From assembly GCA_029260755.1 (NCBI GenBank), contig JAJDCQ010000110.1, positions 1 to 64,000 on the forward strand: a stretch of DNA of 64,000 bases, in the 5' to 3' direction. Below, piece after piece: positions 55,949 through 64,000 of the stretch; the first letter of the stretch is position 1; every line of letters starts with the position of its first letter. The position numbers were made by a program, and so were the translations under genes. Below the pieces are notes generated by a model, which was given only the letters and a program-made list of their open reading frames with translations, was not told the origin of the DNA and searched no databases. The stretch comes from Planctomycetota bacterium. Its GTDB lineage: Bacteria > Planctomycetota > J058 > JAJDCQ01.

Positions 55949-56548
55949 TCAGCCTCGACGGACGACGTTCTCGGGATCGTGCCAGTCCATGCCGCAGGTG
56001 AGGCACTGCCGGGCACGCGGAGTTCGAAGAGGGTTCCCGCAGTGAGGGCACGGGACCGTATCCGGGAACGGATGCCCGAACGAGTGAACCACCCAGCGCT
56101 TCGCCCAGGTGTAGGAACACCCGACCTCGCGCATGAGCGCCGGCACCGCGCGAAGACGCTCCGCCTTGAGCTGACGCTCTCGGTCGCGGTCGAGCTCGGC
56201 GAACTGGGGAATCCGAGCCCGACACCGCGGACACCAGTCGCCGCGCTCGGACTCACCGTCCGCGCCCGAGTCCGCGATCGCGCGAAGCTCCTCGCGCGTG
56301 TAGGGCCGACCCTGAGCGCGAATCGCGGCCGCGATCCGATCCCGCTCCTCGGGCTCGTAGTCATCGCCGTAGAGCCGGAGGAACAACCCCTCGCGCAGCC
56401 GCGTCTCGCCACGCTCGGCGAGGTCGGCGAGGATCAGCGCCTTGGCGGTATCCAGCATGTCGGACGCCATGGCGAGACGCTCGGCGGGCGTCCGCTCCAT
56501 GAGGAGCCGTCGATGGAGCCGCTCGAACTCGGGCGAAGTGTCGTTCAT
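55949..56548 (-). CDS. zinc-ribbon partner of a nucleotidyltransferase
   Basis: A 199-residue protein. The N-terminal 70 residues match a family I know from two-gene loci with nucleotidyltransferases (SPEFERLHRRLLMERTPAER then LFLRLYGDDYEPEERDRI). The C-half adds a zinc-ribbon set: CPRC (about 105-108), then CPHC (about 168-171) and CLTC (about 183-186). The middle segment LKAERLRAVPALMREVGCS resembles a ribosomal L7/L12-like helix pair, a weak match. The ATG overlaps the nucleotidyltransferase stop by 4 nt (ATGA), so the two are made together. It is probably the partner (toxin or antitoxin side) of that gene. The biochemical role is unknown. Confidence 0.7.
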   Translation of the reverse strand: MNDTSPEFERLHRRLLMERTPAERLAMASDMLDTAKALILADLAERGETRLREGLFLRLYGDDYEPEERDRIAAAIRAQGRPYTREELRAIADSGADGESERGDWCPRCRARIPQFAELDRDRERQLKAERLRAVPALMREVGCSYTWAKRWVVHSFGHPFPDTVPCPHCGNPLRTPRARQCLTCGMDWHDPENVVRRG

Positions 56549-57090
56549 GGATCGACCTCGGCGAGCATCTCGGACACGCCGAGCTCGGAAGCCCAGCGCG
56601 ACATGTATTCGCGGTCCAGGCTGGCGACCGCTGCGATCAGATTGCGGACATCCTCGAGCTGCGTCTCCGATCGGCTCTCTCGAGCCCAGTGGAGCTTGGA
56701 CAGGATCAGATCCTCGGGCGCCACGAACCAAGCCTCGAGGTCGGCCACGACCTTGCGCCGTCGGCGAGCCATCTCGAGGCGACGGTACTCGGTCTCCTTT
56801 CGGATGACGAGATCGATCTTCGTCACGGTCACCGCGTGAATGATGTTGAACATGTCGCGACGCCGAACGGCCTCACGAATCGAGCGTTCCTCGGCGTAGT
56901 ACCCGTCGGCGAAGAGCTCGACGAGCCGCGCCGAGTCATCGGCGCTGACGTCAATGACGAGATCGACGTCTCGAGTCATCCGCGGCGTCGCGTACGCGCT
57001 CATCGCGAAGGACCCCGTGATCATGTAGGGGATCCCAGCCTTCTCCAGGCGGGTGACGACATCACGAACGACCTCGAGCTGCTCGGTCAT
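56545..57090 (-). CDS. nucleotidyltransferase-fold protein (DUF6036/MNT-like)
   Basis: A 181-residue nucleotidyltransferase-fold protein. The signature is YMITGSFAMSAYATPRMTRDVDLVIDV: a G-S motif then D-x-D for metal and nucleotide binding. A third acidic/hydrophobic strand (VTKIDLVI) and a helical tail (EDLILSKLHWARESRSETQLEDVRNLI) follow, the form typical of AbiEii/MNT-like proteins near toxin-antitoxin loci. The family can transfer nucleotides to proteins or tRNA. It precedes and overlaps a small zinc-ribbon partner by 4 nt, and the EEP gene ends 33 nt before its start. The GSFAMSA loop and D-x-D look intact. Confidence 0.78.
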   Translation of the reverse strand: MTEQLEVVRDVVTRLEKAGIPYMITGSFAMSAYATPRMTRDVDLVIDVSADDSARLVELFADGYYAEERSIREAVRRRDMFNIIHAVTVTKIDLVIRKETEYRRLEMARRRRKVVADLEAWFVAPEDLILSKLHWARESRSETQLEDVRNLIAAVASLDREYMSRWASELGVSEMLAEVDP

Positions 57091-57123
57091 GGCGCCAGTC
57101 TAGCAGCGATCCCCGTAGACCGG

Positions 57124-58125
57124 TCAGTAGATGCGGCGTCGCCGGTCGGACGGCGGCGTCTTCGCCCCCGCCCACTCGAGCTCGACGATCACCGGGTGGT
57201 GGTCGCTCGGGGTGACGCCGTCGACCGGCTCGATCAGCACCCGCGCCGTCCGGCCGCGGAGGGGGCCGGCGACGAGGACGTGGTCGATCCGCCAGCCTCG
57301 TCGCGTCTTGCCGGAGAAGAGATGGAGGGTGCCGGCGTCCTTCGGGGCGTCGGTCTCGGCGTAGGCGTCGCGAAGCGGCGCGCCTTCGCCCGCGAGCGTC
57401 TGGAACGGGGGCGCGCTCGGCACGCAGTTGAGGTCGCCGGTGAGGACGACCGCCTCGCCTGGACGGGCGAGCTCGGGGAGACGCTCGCGGAGGAGCTCGG
57501 CGCTCCGGACGCGGGCGTCGCGGCTGATGTGCGAGAGGTGGACGTTGATGGCGAGGAGCGTCCGGCCGTCATCCCGGCGCCGAAGCCGCGCCCAGACGGC
57601 CATCCGCGGGAAGGTGGCGCCCCAGGCGGCCTTCGGCGAGCCGTCCTCGGAGAGCCAGCGCTCGCCCTCCTCGATGAGCTCGAACTGGTCGCGCCGGTAG
57701 AGGGCGGCGTCGAGCCGGTAGGCCTTGCCCCGCCGGAGACGCTCCTCGTCCACGCCCACGCCCCGTCCGAACGCGCCCCATCGATCGCGCCCGAGCGCGT
57801 CGAGGATGAAGTCGACCTGAACCGCGTCCGCCTCCTGCAGCCCGACGATCACGGCGTGCGAGCGGCGGATCGTCGCCACGACGGCGTCGCGTCGCTTCGC
57901 CCACGCGTGCTCGGGGCCACGGTTCAGGAGCTGATGGAGGATGTTGAACGTCATCACCCGGAGCGGCGTGCTCCCTCGAGCCGACCGCTCATCGACGCCC
58001 TCTCGCTTCTCGCGGCCGTGCGGCGCTCCGATCTCGACGGTCCGCCCACCGATCGTCGGGATCGGACCCGCGTCGAAGATGACCTCGGCCGACGCGGCGT
58101 CGCCGCCTCCCTCTCCGGACCGCAC
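57124..58125 (-). CDS. endonuclease/exonuclease/phosphatase (EEP) family protein
   Basis: A 333-residue protein with the complete EEP catalytic set: RVMTFNIL (N-term Asn), GLQEAD (Glu), NVHLSH, TGDLN (Asp, Asn), IDHVLV and SDHHPV (His). Family activities are nucleases and phosphodiesterases (DNase, inositol phosphatase, sphingomyelinase). The first 57 residues (GEGGGDAASAEV to STPLRV) are not EEP-like. The start is uncertain: GTG 58125 lies inside a hairpin loop with no ribosome-binding site, and GTG/ATG at 57957/57954 would trim the first strand. The frame is continuous with the upstream CxxCH gene across a TGA at 58147-58149, so this may be the C-terminus of a fusion. Confidence 0.82.
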   Translation of the reverse strand: MRSGEGGGDAASAEVIFDAGPIPTIGGRTVEIGAPHGREKREGVDERSARGSTPLRVMTFNILHQLLNRGPEHAWAKRRDAVVATIRRSHAVIVGLQEADAVQVDFILDALGRDRWGAFGRGVGVDEERLRRGKAYRLDAALYRRDQFELIEEGERWLSEDGSPKAAWGATFPRMAVWARLRRRDDGRTLLAINVHLSHISRDARVRSAELLRERLPELARPGEAVVLTGDLNCVPSAPPFQTLAGEGAPLRDAYAETDAPKDAGTLHLFSGKTRRGWRIDHVLVAGPLRGRTARVLIEPVDGVTPSDHHPVIVELEWAGAKTPPSDRRRRIY

Positions 58126-58134
58126 CGCGGCCCG
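58116..58134 (-). promoter_or_regulatory. second SECIS-like hairpin after the next in-frame TGA
   Basis: CGGGCCGC (58134-58127) pairs with GCGGTCCG (58123-58116), one G-U wobble, with loop GGT (58126-58124), 20 nt after the TGA at 58149-58147. It contains the GTG that would start the EEP gene. It is weaker than the first because the loop is short and the outer stem is poor. Confidence 0.35.
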
Positions 58135-58146
58135 CGTGAACCCGCC

Positions 58147-58950
58147 TCAGCCGTACTCCATCGGCGCGCGCTCGATCACGTCGTCGTCGGCGTCGCGGAC
58201 GACCGCCTCGAACGCGACCCGCGCGCCGTCACGGAGCATCGTCGCGCCGAGGTGGTGCCCGCCCTGAAAGCCCATCGTCACGACGACGCCGTCGTGCTGG
58301 CGCTTCGCCTGGGCCTTCAGCGAGACCTTCGCCTCGATCGGCAGGGCGACGGTCTCGCCCGCCCTCACGGTGACGACCGGCCCCTTCTTGCCCGAAGCCG
58401 AGATCGTCCAGACGACGCCGTCGCGCTCGATCTCGGTCGCCCAGCTCTTGATCCGCCAGCGACCGGGCGCGAGCGAACGGCCGCGCGGGCTCCGCGCGTC
58501 GCCGCGATCCCAGACGAGCCGCGCCGGGCCACCGCGGGTGCGGTCGTCCGCCGGCACGAGGAGGACGCTTCCGGCCTCGAAGCTCGGGGTGACGGCGCCT
58601 TCGCCGTCGCGCGGGACACGGACCGCCTCCGCCGCGCCGAGCCGACGCGCCGGCCGGAGCTCGCCCGACTCGAGGAACGCCTTCAGGCCGGCACGCTTGG
58701 GCGACGGACCGTCGCCCGCGGAGCCGCTTCAGGCGGTCGACGCGATCAGGGCGAGCCACGCCCGATCGCGCGCGATCGTCCGGTCGGGGACGAAGTGGCA
58801 GCCGGAGCAGTCGCCCCAGACCTTCCGGCCCAGCGCGATCCGCTCGGCCTGCTCGTCGTCGCCGGAGCGAGCGACCGAGGCGGCGCCCGCGAAGCTCGCG
58901 GACGCCACGATCACGAGGCTGGCGGCGGCGATCCGATGGTGCTGCTGCAT
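58147..58950 (-). CDS. candidate selenocysteine-containing c-type cytochrome-like protein (in-frame TGA at codon 74)
   Basis: Read through the TGA this is a 267-residue secreted protein. It has a signal peptide (about 1-25), a CSGCH haem-binding motif (C48-H52) in GRKVWGDCSGCHFVPD, a helix WLALIASTA, then TGA at codon 74 (58729-58731), then SGSAGDG, a helix LKAFLESGELRP typical of the end of a cytochrome c domain, and a beta-rich domain to 267. The ATG has AAGGAG at 8 nt. After the TGA no ATG or GTG occurs for 57 codons, while coding-type sequence continues, so the frame is best read as one gene with UGA as selenocysteine. Alternatives: a nonsense mutation, or an unrecognised start. The SECIS-like hairpin is described separately. 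Confidence 0.75.
58690..58725 (-). promoter_or_regulatory. SECIS-like hairpin
   Basis: On the minus strand GGGCGAC (58717-58711) pairs perfectly with GTCGCCC (58705-58699) around the loop GGTCC (58710-58706). CGC/GCG and GGC/GCC add outer pairs past small bulges. The loop starts 18 nt after the TGA, the same distance as in E. coli fdhF, whose loop is GGUCU. Bacterial SECIS elements sit just downstream of the UGA and have a G in the first two loop positions; this fits. Confidence 0.65.
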
Positions 58951-58990
58951 GGCCCTGTCTCCTTCGCCCCGAGCCTAGCAGCCGGCGTCG

Positions 58991-61900
58991 TCAGCGATCC
59001 ACCTCGACGACCGCGACGATCCGGCCGGTGGCGTCCGCGTAGATCACCATCGTGTGCTCGGGGTTCTCGAACCCGCCGACGTCGGCCCGGAGCCCGCCCT
59101 CGGGGAGGCGCTTCGCCAGCTCGGCGTCGTCGGGACGCTCGATCGGCGTGATCGAGGTCACCCCCACGGCGCCGAACCGCGCGGGGTCCCTCCCGATGTA
59201 TCCGAGGCGCTTTCGCACCTCCGCCTCGCCAACGCTCGCCCACCGGTCGACCTCGTCGTCCTGATCGTTCTCGCGCCCCCACGAGAGCGGAAGCGCCATC
59301 GCGTCGAGCGCCTCCTCTTCGCCGGCGAAGAACGCCGCGATCGCGGCGCGGAGCGACACCTCGGACCTCGTCCCGCCGCCTCCGGAGCCCGCCTCGGCCG
59401 GGTTCGCCGAGGCGACCTCGCGCCGCGCGACCCGACCGCGAGCCTCGTCGCCGCGCCCCTCCCAGCCGGCGACGAAGGCGAAGCGGGTCGTCGCGTCGAG
59501 CGCGATCCCGACGCCGGTCTTCGCATCGAGCCGGACGGTCGCCTCGCCCGAGACGTCGCTCGTCTCGAAGCGGTGGTAGCGCTTGGGCGAGTCGAAGTCG
59601 ATGACCGCCTTCTCGAGGACGCCTCGGACCGTCAGCACCCCGTCCTCGTCGTCCTCGACGGACCACCGCCAGGTCTCGGCGATCAGGACGAAGTCGTTCT
59701 CCAGCCCCTCGACGAGGCCGTAGAGGCGGCGGTGAACCGAGCTCCACCGCGCGGCGCGCTCGGCGGGCAAGCCGCAGGTCGGCAACGCCCAGCCGTCGAG
59801 GCGCGGCCGGCCATCGGAGTCCTTCGAGATGCCATCGAAGAGATAGGGAAAGATGACGTCGCGCATCTCGCCCGCCCCGGCCTCGCGGAGCAGGGCCTGG
59901 AGCGACCGCGCGTCAGGTCGGTCGACGCGCGCGAGCCGCCCCCCGGCGTCGACACCGAGGACGAGCTCGATCGGGTCCTTCGTGTGCGTCCAGCTCCGCC
60001 GGCGCTTCTCGGGCCTCTTCGCGCCGGGATCGTCGAGGGTGACCCGCACGCCCGTGAGCCGCGCGGCGAGGACGCCGGTGCCGGCGTCGCGCACCGCGAG
60101 GGCCTGACTCGTTTCGAGCGTGAGCTTCTGCTCGAGCTCGAACCCGCCCCCCCCGTCGCTCGCCACCTCCACGGAGAGGTCGATCTCGAGGCGCCGGTCG
60201 ACCGACCAGGCGCCGCCGCGCGGCAGCTCGATCCGCGCCGTCGCCATCGGCGGCTCGGCGGCCCGGATTGCAGCCAGGAACGGATCGACGGTGAGGAGCC
60301 CGACGACCTCGAGGTCGGCGTTCAGGAAGACCGCGCAGGGCCGGCCGTCGAGAACGAGCGTGCGATACGCGGCCACGCCGACGAGCTCGGGCGGCACCGG
60401 CTGGTCGTCGGGGAGCCCGGCGACGGGGAAGGTCGGCCCGAACCGGGCCGGGTCGCGGGCGTGGTCACGCGAATCGAGGAAGGCCCGGAGCTTCGCCCGG
60501 CTGACGAGCTCGGACGCGCGCCCCGTCCAGGCGCCCTCGACCTCGCCGACCCGCACGCCCGCCGGATCGATGCGGTCGGCGAGCGATGGACTCCAGGTGA
60601 CGATGCTCAGGTGCACCTCGTGCGCGGCGATGGCCGCGCGCCGCTCGGCCTCGAGCTCCGCGCTGCCGGGAACCTGGTCGAGGGCCATCTCCCGCGCCGG
60701 TCGAACGTCGCCCGAGACGTCGAGCTCCGCCTCGACCCACTCCTTCACCTTCCCGAGAAGCGACGCGCCGGCGAGCCCACCGTCGGCCTCGACGACCACC
60801 GCGAGCCGGCCGCCGTGAAGGACCACCGCGTCGGGGCCGTGCGCCCCGATCGCGCCGAGCTTCGGCAGCGCGGCGGCGCGCGCCTCGGCGCTCGCGAACC
60901 ATCGCACGTCGACGGTGACCGACGCGCCATCGAGGCGATGCTCGACGCGATGCCGCGCCTCGACGCCGAAGAGCACCCGCACCGGTTCGCTCCGATCCGA
61001 GCTGGCGTCCTCGCCGAGGTACGCGTCCGGGATCGCGCCGAGGAGCTCGAGCTCGACCGGCCGGGCCTCGTCTCCCTCGCCGACCACCTCCCGGTGAGCG
61101 ACCTCACCGGCGAGGGCGAGCCGCCCGCGGACCCAGTCGCGAAGTCGCCGCCGGCCGATCTCGCTCCCGATCGGGACGGTCGAGATCATCACGACCTGGC
61201 TCCCGACGCGGAGCACGTCCTGCCTCGGATGGTCGCCGCGCTCCTCGATCCTCTCCCAGCAGCGCAGCGCCGAGGTCTCGGACGCGAACTCGAGGGCGAG
61301 GAGTGAGTGATGCGCCCGACCGGGGCGCGGCTCCCGGAACGTCGCCATCACCGCGGCCTCGACGCCGGCGAGGACGCTCGCGTCGACGAGGAAGCTCGCC
61401 GCCAGCTTCTCGAACCGATTCAGCTCCTCGTCGTCGTCGATCACCTGAGCGCGGGCGACGGCCATGAGACCGTCGAGCTCGCTGTCGGGCGGGACGAGGC
61501 CGTCGAGGGTCAGGGCGGCGACCGGCTCCAGCCCTCGGATCGCGCTCTCGAAGTAGGCCTCGTCGACGTGGATGCCGCACAGAGCTCCGTCGGCCGTCAG
61601 GTAGAGTTGGTGAACCGCCCCGCGTCGGTCGAGCTCTTCGAGGACGACCCGATAGGCGGCCTTCGATGCGATCCCGTCCATGTCGTCTCGCAGGGGCGAC
61701 CGCTCGACGACCTCGATGCGCGCCGACGCCCAGCGCCGCGCGTCGGCGCCGACGGCCCGCCGCAGCAGTGCCCGGAGCATCGGCTCGGGCAGCCGCGCGA
61801 CCGGGCCGAGCTTGAACGGCTCGACCGAGAGGACGGTCACGACCGGCAGCCCGCGCTCCCCGACCGCCGTCGCGCCGAGGAGCGCCTCGTCGCCGGTTCG

Positions 61901-63055
61901 GAGCTGCTCGACGATCCGGCGGGCGGCGACGAGCGCGCGTTCGTCCTCGTCGGTCGATGCGTCTCCGCCGCCATCGACGATCGATCGCGCCGTCACGGTC
62001 GGACGCACCGGCAGGCCATCGGAGCAGGTGGCAAGCTCCCCCTCGGCCCATCGCACGAGTCGATCGGCGAGGCCGTCGTCGCCGTCGGGATCGACGACCT
62101 CGACGACGGCGACGACTCGCCCGCAGAACACGATGCGCGCCGACCCATCGACGCGAGCGGCGATCTTCGGGAGCGCTGCGCGGGCGTCGCGGGCGCCGCC
62201 GAACGTGAGCTCGTCGACGACGACCGCGCCTCTCCGCCACGTCGTTCGCCGGCGCTGCTCCAGGCCGAGGAGGCCCGGCGCGACGTCCGTCCGCTCGGGC
62301 TCTCCGTCGTCTGCGTCGCGGAAGCGAGCCGGGATCTCGAGCATCCCCGGCTGGAGCCGCCGCTCGTAGGGCAGCTCGTTCTGGCGATCGAGACCTCGCG
62401 GACGCAGAGCCGCCAGGATCGCGTCGCGGAAGATGCGGCGCCCGGCGTGGGTGGCGTCCCTCTCCGCGGCGAAGGTCACCACGATCGCGCCCGACTGGAA
62501 GAGCTCGATCCGCGTGTCGCGTCTCCTCGAGCTCCGACGTCCGACCTTCTCGAGCAGGATCGCATCGTAGTAGCGGCTCGCGGCGGCGACGTCGCCGAAC
62601 GTGAGCGCGCTCACGGACAGGTCGTCCTCGGTGTCGAAGCCCACCTTCAGGAACGCGGTCGCGCCCGCGACGAGATCGCCGAGGGCCGCGTCCTGCGCGC
62701 GCCAGGCCGCCTTGAGCTCGGCGAGCTCCTCGTCCGACCCCGCCAGGTGCATCAGGCTGCTGCGCTTCGCGATCCCCTCGATCGCCTCGTCCGACGGGAG
62801 CAGCTCGGTCAGGACGAGCGGCGGCGCGGTGAGGTCGATCCGCGCGACCTCGGCCTCGCGGATCTCGCGGATGGCAGCGCCGATGCGGACCCGATAGATC
62901 CGCTCACCGAAGTCGACGAGGGTTCCCTCGATCGTCTCGCCCGAGCGGAGACGGATGCGGACGCCCCCCTCGTCGGCGAAGGCGGGGGTCGGGACGGCGA
63001 GGCCGGCGGCCAGGGCGATGGTGAGGGCCGCGATGGTGGGGATCGTCTTGGTCAC
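58991..63055 (-). CDS. large secreted protein with repeated domains, function unknown
   Basis: A 1354-residue exported protein. It has a signal peptide (TIAALTIALAAGLAVPTPAFA), then a beta module RLRSGETIEGTLVDFGERIYRVRIG like those in the PDZ protein at 6.5-8.4 kb, and a long alpha/beta body with two or more repeats of a pattern in which a wrong-strand-like sheet (IELFQSGAIVVTFAAERDA; AVVLHGGRLAVVVEADGG; RIVFCGRVVAVVEVVDPD) alternates with helices. No catalytic motif is recognised. GTG 63055 was chosen because it gives a clean signal peptide and has GGAGAG upstream. It lies just before the CxxCH/TGA gene on the same strand (40 nt gap). Confidence 0.7.
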   Translation of the reverse strand: MTKTIPTIAALTIALAAGLAVPTPAFADEGGVRIRLRSGETIEGTLVDFGERIYRVRIGAAIREIREAEVARIDLTAPPLVLTELLPSDEAIEGIAKRSSLMHLAGSDEELAELKAAWRAQDAALGDLVAGATAFLKVGFDTEDDLSVSALTFGDVAAASRYYDAILLEKVGRRSSRRRDTRIELFQSGAIVVTFAAERDATHAGRRIFRDAILAALRPRGLDRQNELPYERRLQPGMLEIPARFRDADDGEPERTDVAPGLLGLEQRRRTTWRRGAVVVDELTFGGARDARAALPKIAARVDGSARIVFCGRVVAVVEVVDPDGDDGLADRLVRWAEGELATCSDGLPVRPTVTARSIVDGGGDASTDEDERALVAARRIVEQLRTGDEALLGATAVGERGLPVVTVLSVEPFKLGPVARLPEPMLRALLRRAVGADARRWASARIEVVERSPLRDDMDGIASKAAYRVVLEELDRRGAVHQLYLTADGALCGIHVDEAYFESAIRGLEPVAALTLDGLVPPDSELDGLMAVARAQVIDDDEELNRFEKLAASFLVDASVLAGVEAAVMATFREPRPGRAHHSLLALEFASETSALRCWERIEERGDHPRQDVLRVGSQVVMISTVPIGSEIGRRRLRDWVRGRLALAGEVAHREVVGEGDEARPVELELLGAIPDAYLGEDASSDRSEPVRVLFGVEARHRVEHRLDGASVTVDVRWFASAEARAAALPKLGAIGAHGPDAVVLHGGRLAVVVEADGGLAGASLLGKVKEWVEAELDVSGDVRPAREMALDQVPGSAELEAERRAAIAAHEVHLSIVTWSPSLADRIDPAGVRVGEVEGAWTGRASELVSRAKLRAFLDSRDHARDPARFGPTFPVAGLPDDQPVPPELVGVAAYRTLVLDGRPCAVFLNADLEVVGLLTVDPFLAAIRAAEPPMATARIELPRGGAWSVDRRLEIDLSVEVASDGGGGFELEQKLTLETSQALAVRDAGTGVLAARLTGVRVTLDDPGAKRPEKRRRSWTHTKDPIELVLGVDAGGRLARVDRPDARSLQALLREAGAGEMRDVIFPYLFDGISKDSDGRPRLDGWALPTCGLPAERAARWSSVHRRLYGLVEGLENDFVLIAETWRWSVEDDEDGVLTVRGVLEKAVIDFDSPKRYHRFETSDVSGEATVRLDAKTGVGIALDATTRFAFVAGWEGRGDEARGRVARREVASANPAEAGSGGGGTRSEVSLRAAIAAFFAGEEEALDAMALPLSWGRENDQDDEVDRWASVGEAEVRKRLGYIGRDPARFGAVGVTSITPIERPDDAELAKRLPEGGLRADVGGFENPEHTMVIYADATGRIVAVVEVDR

Positions 63056-63214
63056 GTCTTCTTCTCTCCGGGTCGGGGTCGTTCGGACGACGACCCGGAA
63101 GAACAAGCGCCGTGCCACCGGCGCGATCACACGTCGACTCAGGCTCCACCGCAGGTTACGCCACGACGCGACCCGGCGACCACCGTTGAGCGCCTCGACG
63201 GAGTGTTGCGGTCG

Positions 63215-64000
63215 TCAACGGCCCGCAGCCGCGACGGCCCGCGCCCGGACGGCGCTCCGGGCGACCAGCCCCGCCCGGTCGCGGACCTCGACCTCGATCA
63301 CGTGGACGCCGGGCCCGGCCGCGTCGGCGTCCCAGCAGCCCGACGGGTCGGGCCGGCCGCGGGCGTCGACGTTCGTCGCGACGGCGGCGAAGCGCTGGGT
63401 GGACCGATACGGAATCCGGTTGCGGGTGGCGAGCGGCCCGGTGCGGAGCGAGAGGTCGAGAGCGTCGGCGCTTCGAGGGTAGCGCGGCACGGGAAGCTCG
63501 GCCGGGATCGGAAGCGCCCTCGCGAACGGCGCCCATCGACGCCGCTCGCCGGTCTTCCTCCAGGTGAGGTCGATCGCCCACGGCGGCCACGCCCATCGCT
63601 CGCCGTCGACCCGGTCGAGCGCGACGACCACGACGTCGACCCGCCCCGTGACGAGGAACACGCCGTCCTCGTCGCGCGGGAACGGCGCGTCGCCGCCGTC
63701 GGGGACGAGGTGAACCCCGACGATCTCGGGCGGGATCCGGTCGGGCGGCGCCGGCGCGAGGGCGTCGAGCGGATCGAGGATCTTCCCGTCGCGCCGCCGA
63801 CGGTTGAGATGGATGTGGTCGTAGTCGCTGCCCGGCACCCACGGGCCGACCGTCCCGACGACGTCGCCCGCCCGGACGCGCGCGTCGGTCGGGATCGGCG
63901 GCGAGTCGAGGGCGAGGTGGCGGTACTCCCACCGGTCGCCGCTCCCCTCGGTGAGGACGACGTTGTCGAACGCGCCGTCGCGGTAGACGCGCACGACCCC
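63215..64000 (-). CDS. M23-like peptidase-fold protein, 5' end cut by the window
   Basis: At least 260 residues, and the gene runs past the window end. The visible N-terminal part has the LytM/M23 barrel features WEYRHLALDS, ARVRAGDVVGTVG and YDHIHLNRR, where H-x-H is the second zinc-binding and catalytic pair. The first zinc ligands would be upstream and are not in the window. The remaining 200 residues are beta-rich, ending in an Ig-like fold (VHVIEVEVRDRAGLVARS), so the peptidase part is followed by outer beta domains. Such proteins cleave peptidoglycan peptides or are inactive scaffolds. It is 160 nt upstream of the large secreted protein on the same strand. Confidence 0.7.
   Translation of the reverse strand, partial: GVVRVYRDGAFDNVVLTEGSGDRWEYRHLALDSPPIPTDARVRAGDVVGTVGPWVPGSDYDHIHLNRRRRDGKILDPLDALAPAPPDRIPPEIVGVHLVPDGGDAPFPRDEDGVFLVTGRVDVVVVALDRVDGERWAWPPWAIDLTWRKTGERRRWAPFARALPIPAELPVPRYPRSADALDLSLRTGPLATRNRIPYRSTQRFAAVATNVDARGRPDPSGCWDADAAGPGVHVIEVEVRDRAGLVARSAVRARAVAAAGR

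Noticed and set aside
58729..58731. Treating the TGA as the end of a 73-residue cytochrome-like peptide and the rest as a new gene
   Set aside because: The following 57 codons have no ATG or GTG and no ribosome-binding site, yet read as coding sequence; kept only as an alternative.
58147..58950. Pseudogene by nonsense mutation
   Set aside because: Possible, but the stop is TGA and is followed at the right distance by a SECIS-like hairpin, and no other decay (frameshift, stop) is seen in the rest.

Overview
The window is about 70% G+C, densely coded on both strands, and reads as a chromosomal segment of a planctomycete (PVC group). The signs are a DUF1559-type pseudopilin with an exact H-x9-DG motif, a DUF1570 gluzincin, many Hanks-type Ser/Thr kinases with TPR, SUMF1 or kelch sensor parts, secreted proteins with single CxxCH motifs, and PDZ or very large TPR proteins. 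Species cannot be named from the sequence. No rRNA, tRNA, CRISPR array, prophage or intact transposase was recognised.

Layout. 0.1-4.7 kb: a four-helix-bundle protein, a GDPD/pseudopilin pair, an epimerase with an overlapping unknown partner, and a small protein. 4.9-8.4 kb: an overlapping ECF sigma / anti-sigma / secreted PDZ operon. 8.7-10.8 kb: a lipoprotein that looks like a TULIP lipid-binding protein, with a good sigma70-type promoter. 11-18 kb: a divergent pseudokinase, an MMPL/RND exporter overlapping an ABC-class (COG3044-type) ATPase, and a zinc-ribbon membrane protein. 18-23.3 kb: a 1744-residue TPR protein with an embedded C39-like cysteine peptidase domain. 23.5-30.2 kb: a DUF1570 peptidase, a GST, RecQ, a DUF1877 protein and a Na+/solute symporter. 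30.3-36.4 kb, minus strand: PP2C phosphatase, YegI-like kinase, nicotinamidase-like hydrolase, vWA protein and NrtR-like Nudix regulator, an apparent NAD-linked version of the vWA/PP2C/kinase (YegL-PphC-YegI or TerY-P) triad. 36.8-54.6 kb: five large kinases carrying seven kinase domains, two of them tandem-kinase proteins. 54.8-63.1 kb, minus strand: a large secreted protein, a CxxCH protein interrupted by an in-frame TGA, an EEP phosphatase/nuclease, a nucleotidyltransferase with a zinc-ribbon partner, and a DUF218 protein. The window ends inside an M23-like gene.

The strongest unusual signal is at 58147-58950. A secreted protein with a CSGCH haem motif has an in-frame TGA at codon 74. The frame continues for 193 more codons with no usable start just after the stop. 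Eighteen nucleotides after the TGA is a 7-bp perfect hairpin with a GGTCC loop, the spacing and loop type of a bacterial SECIS element (E. coli fdhF has an 18-nt spacer and a GGUCU loop). I read it as a candidate selenocysteine-containing c-type cytochrome-like protein. A second in-frame TGA at 58147-58149 is also followed by a hairpin and leads into the EEP frame.

Intergenic gaps carry several fold-back repeat families: CGCAAAG and CACGGAG repeats, a CGCGGATTGCG element, and a MITE-like element bounded by GGGGTCAGGTC. One repeat arm forms the 3' end of the DUF218 gene.
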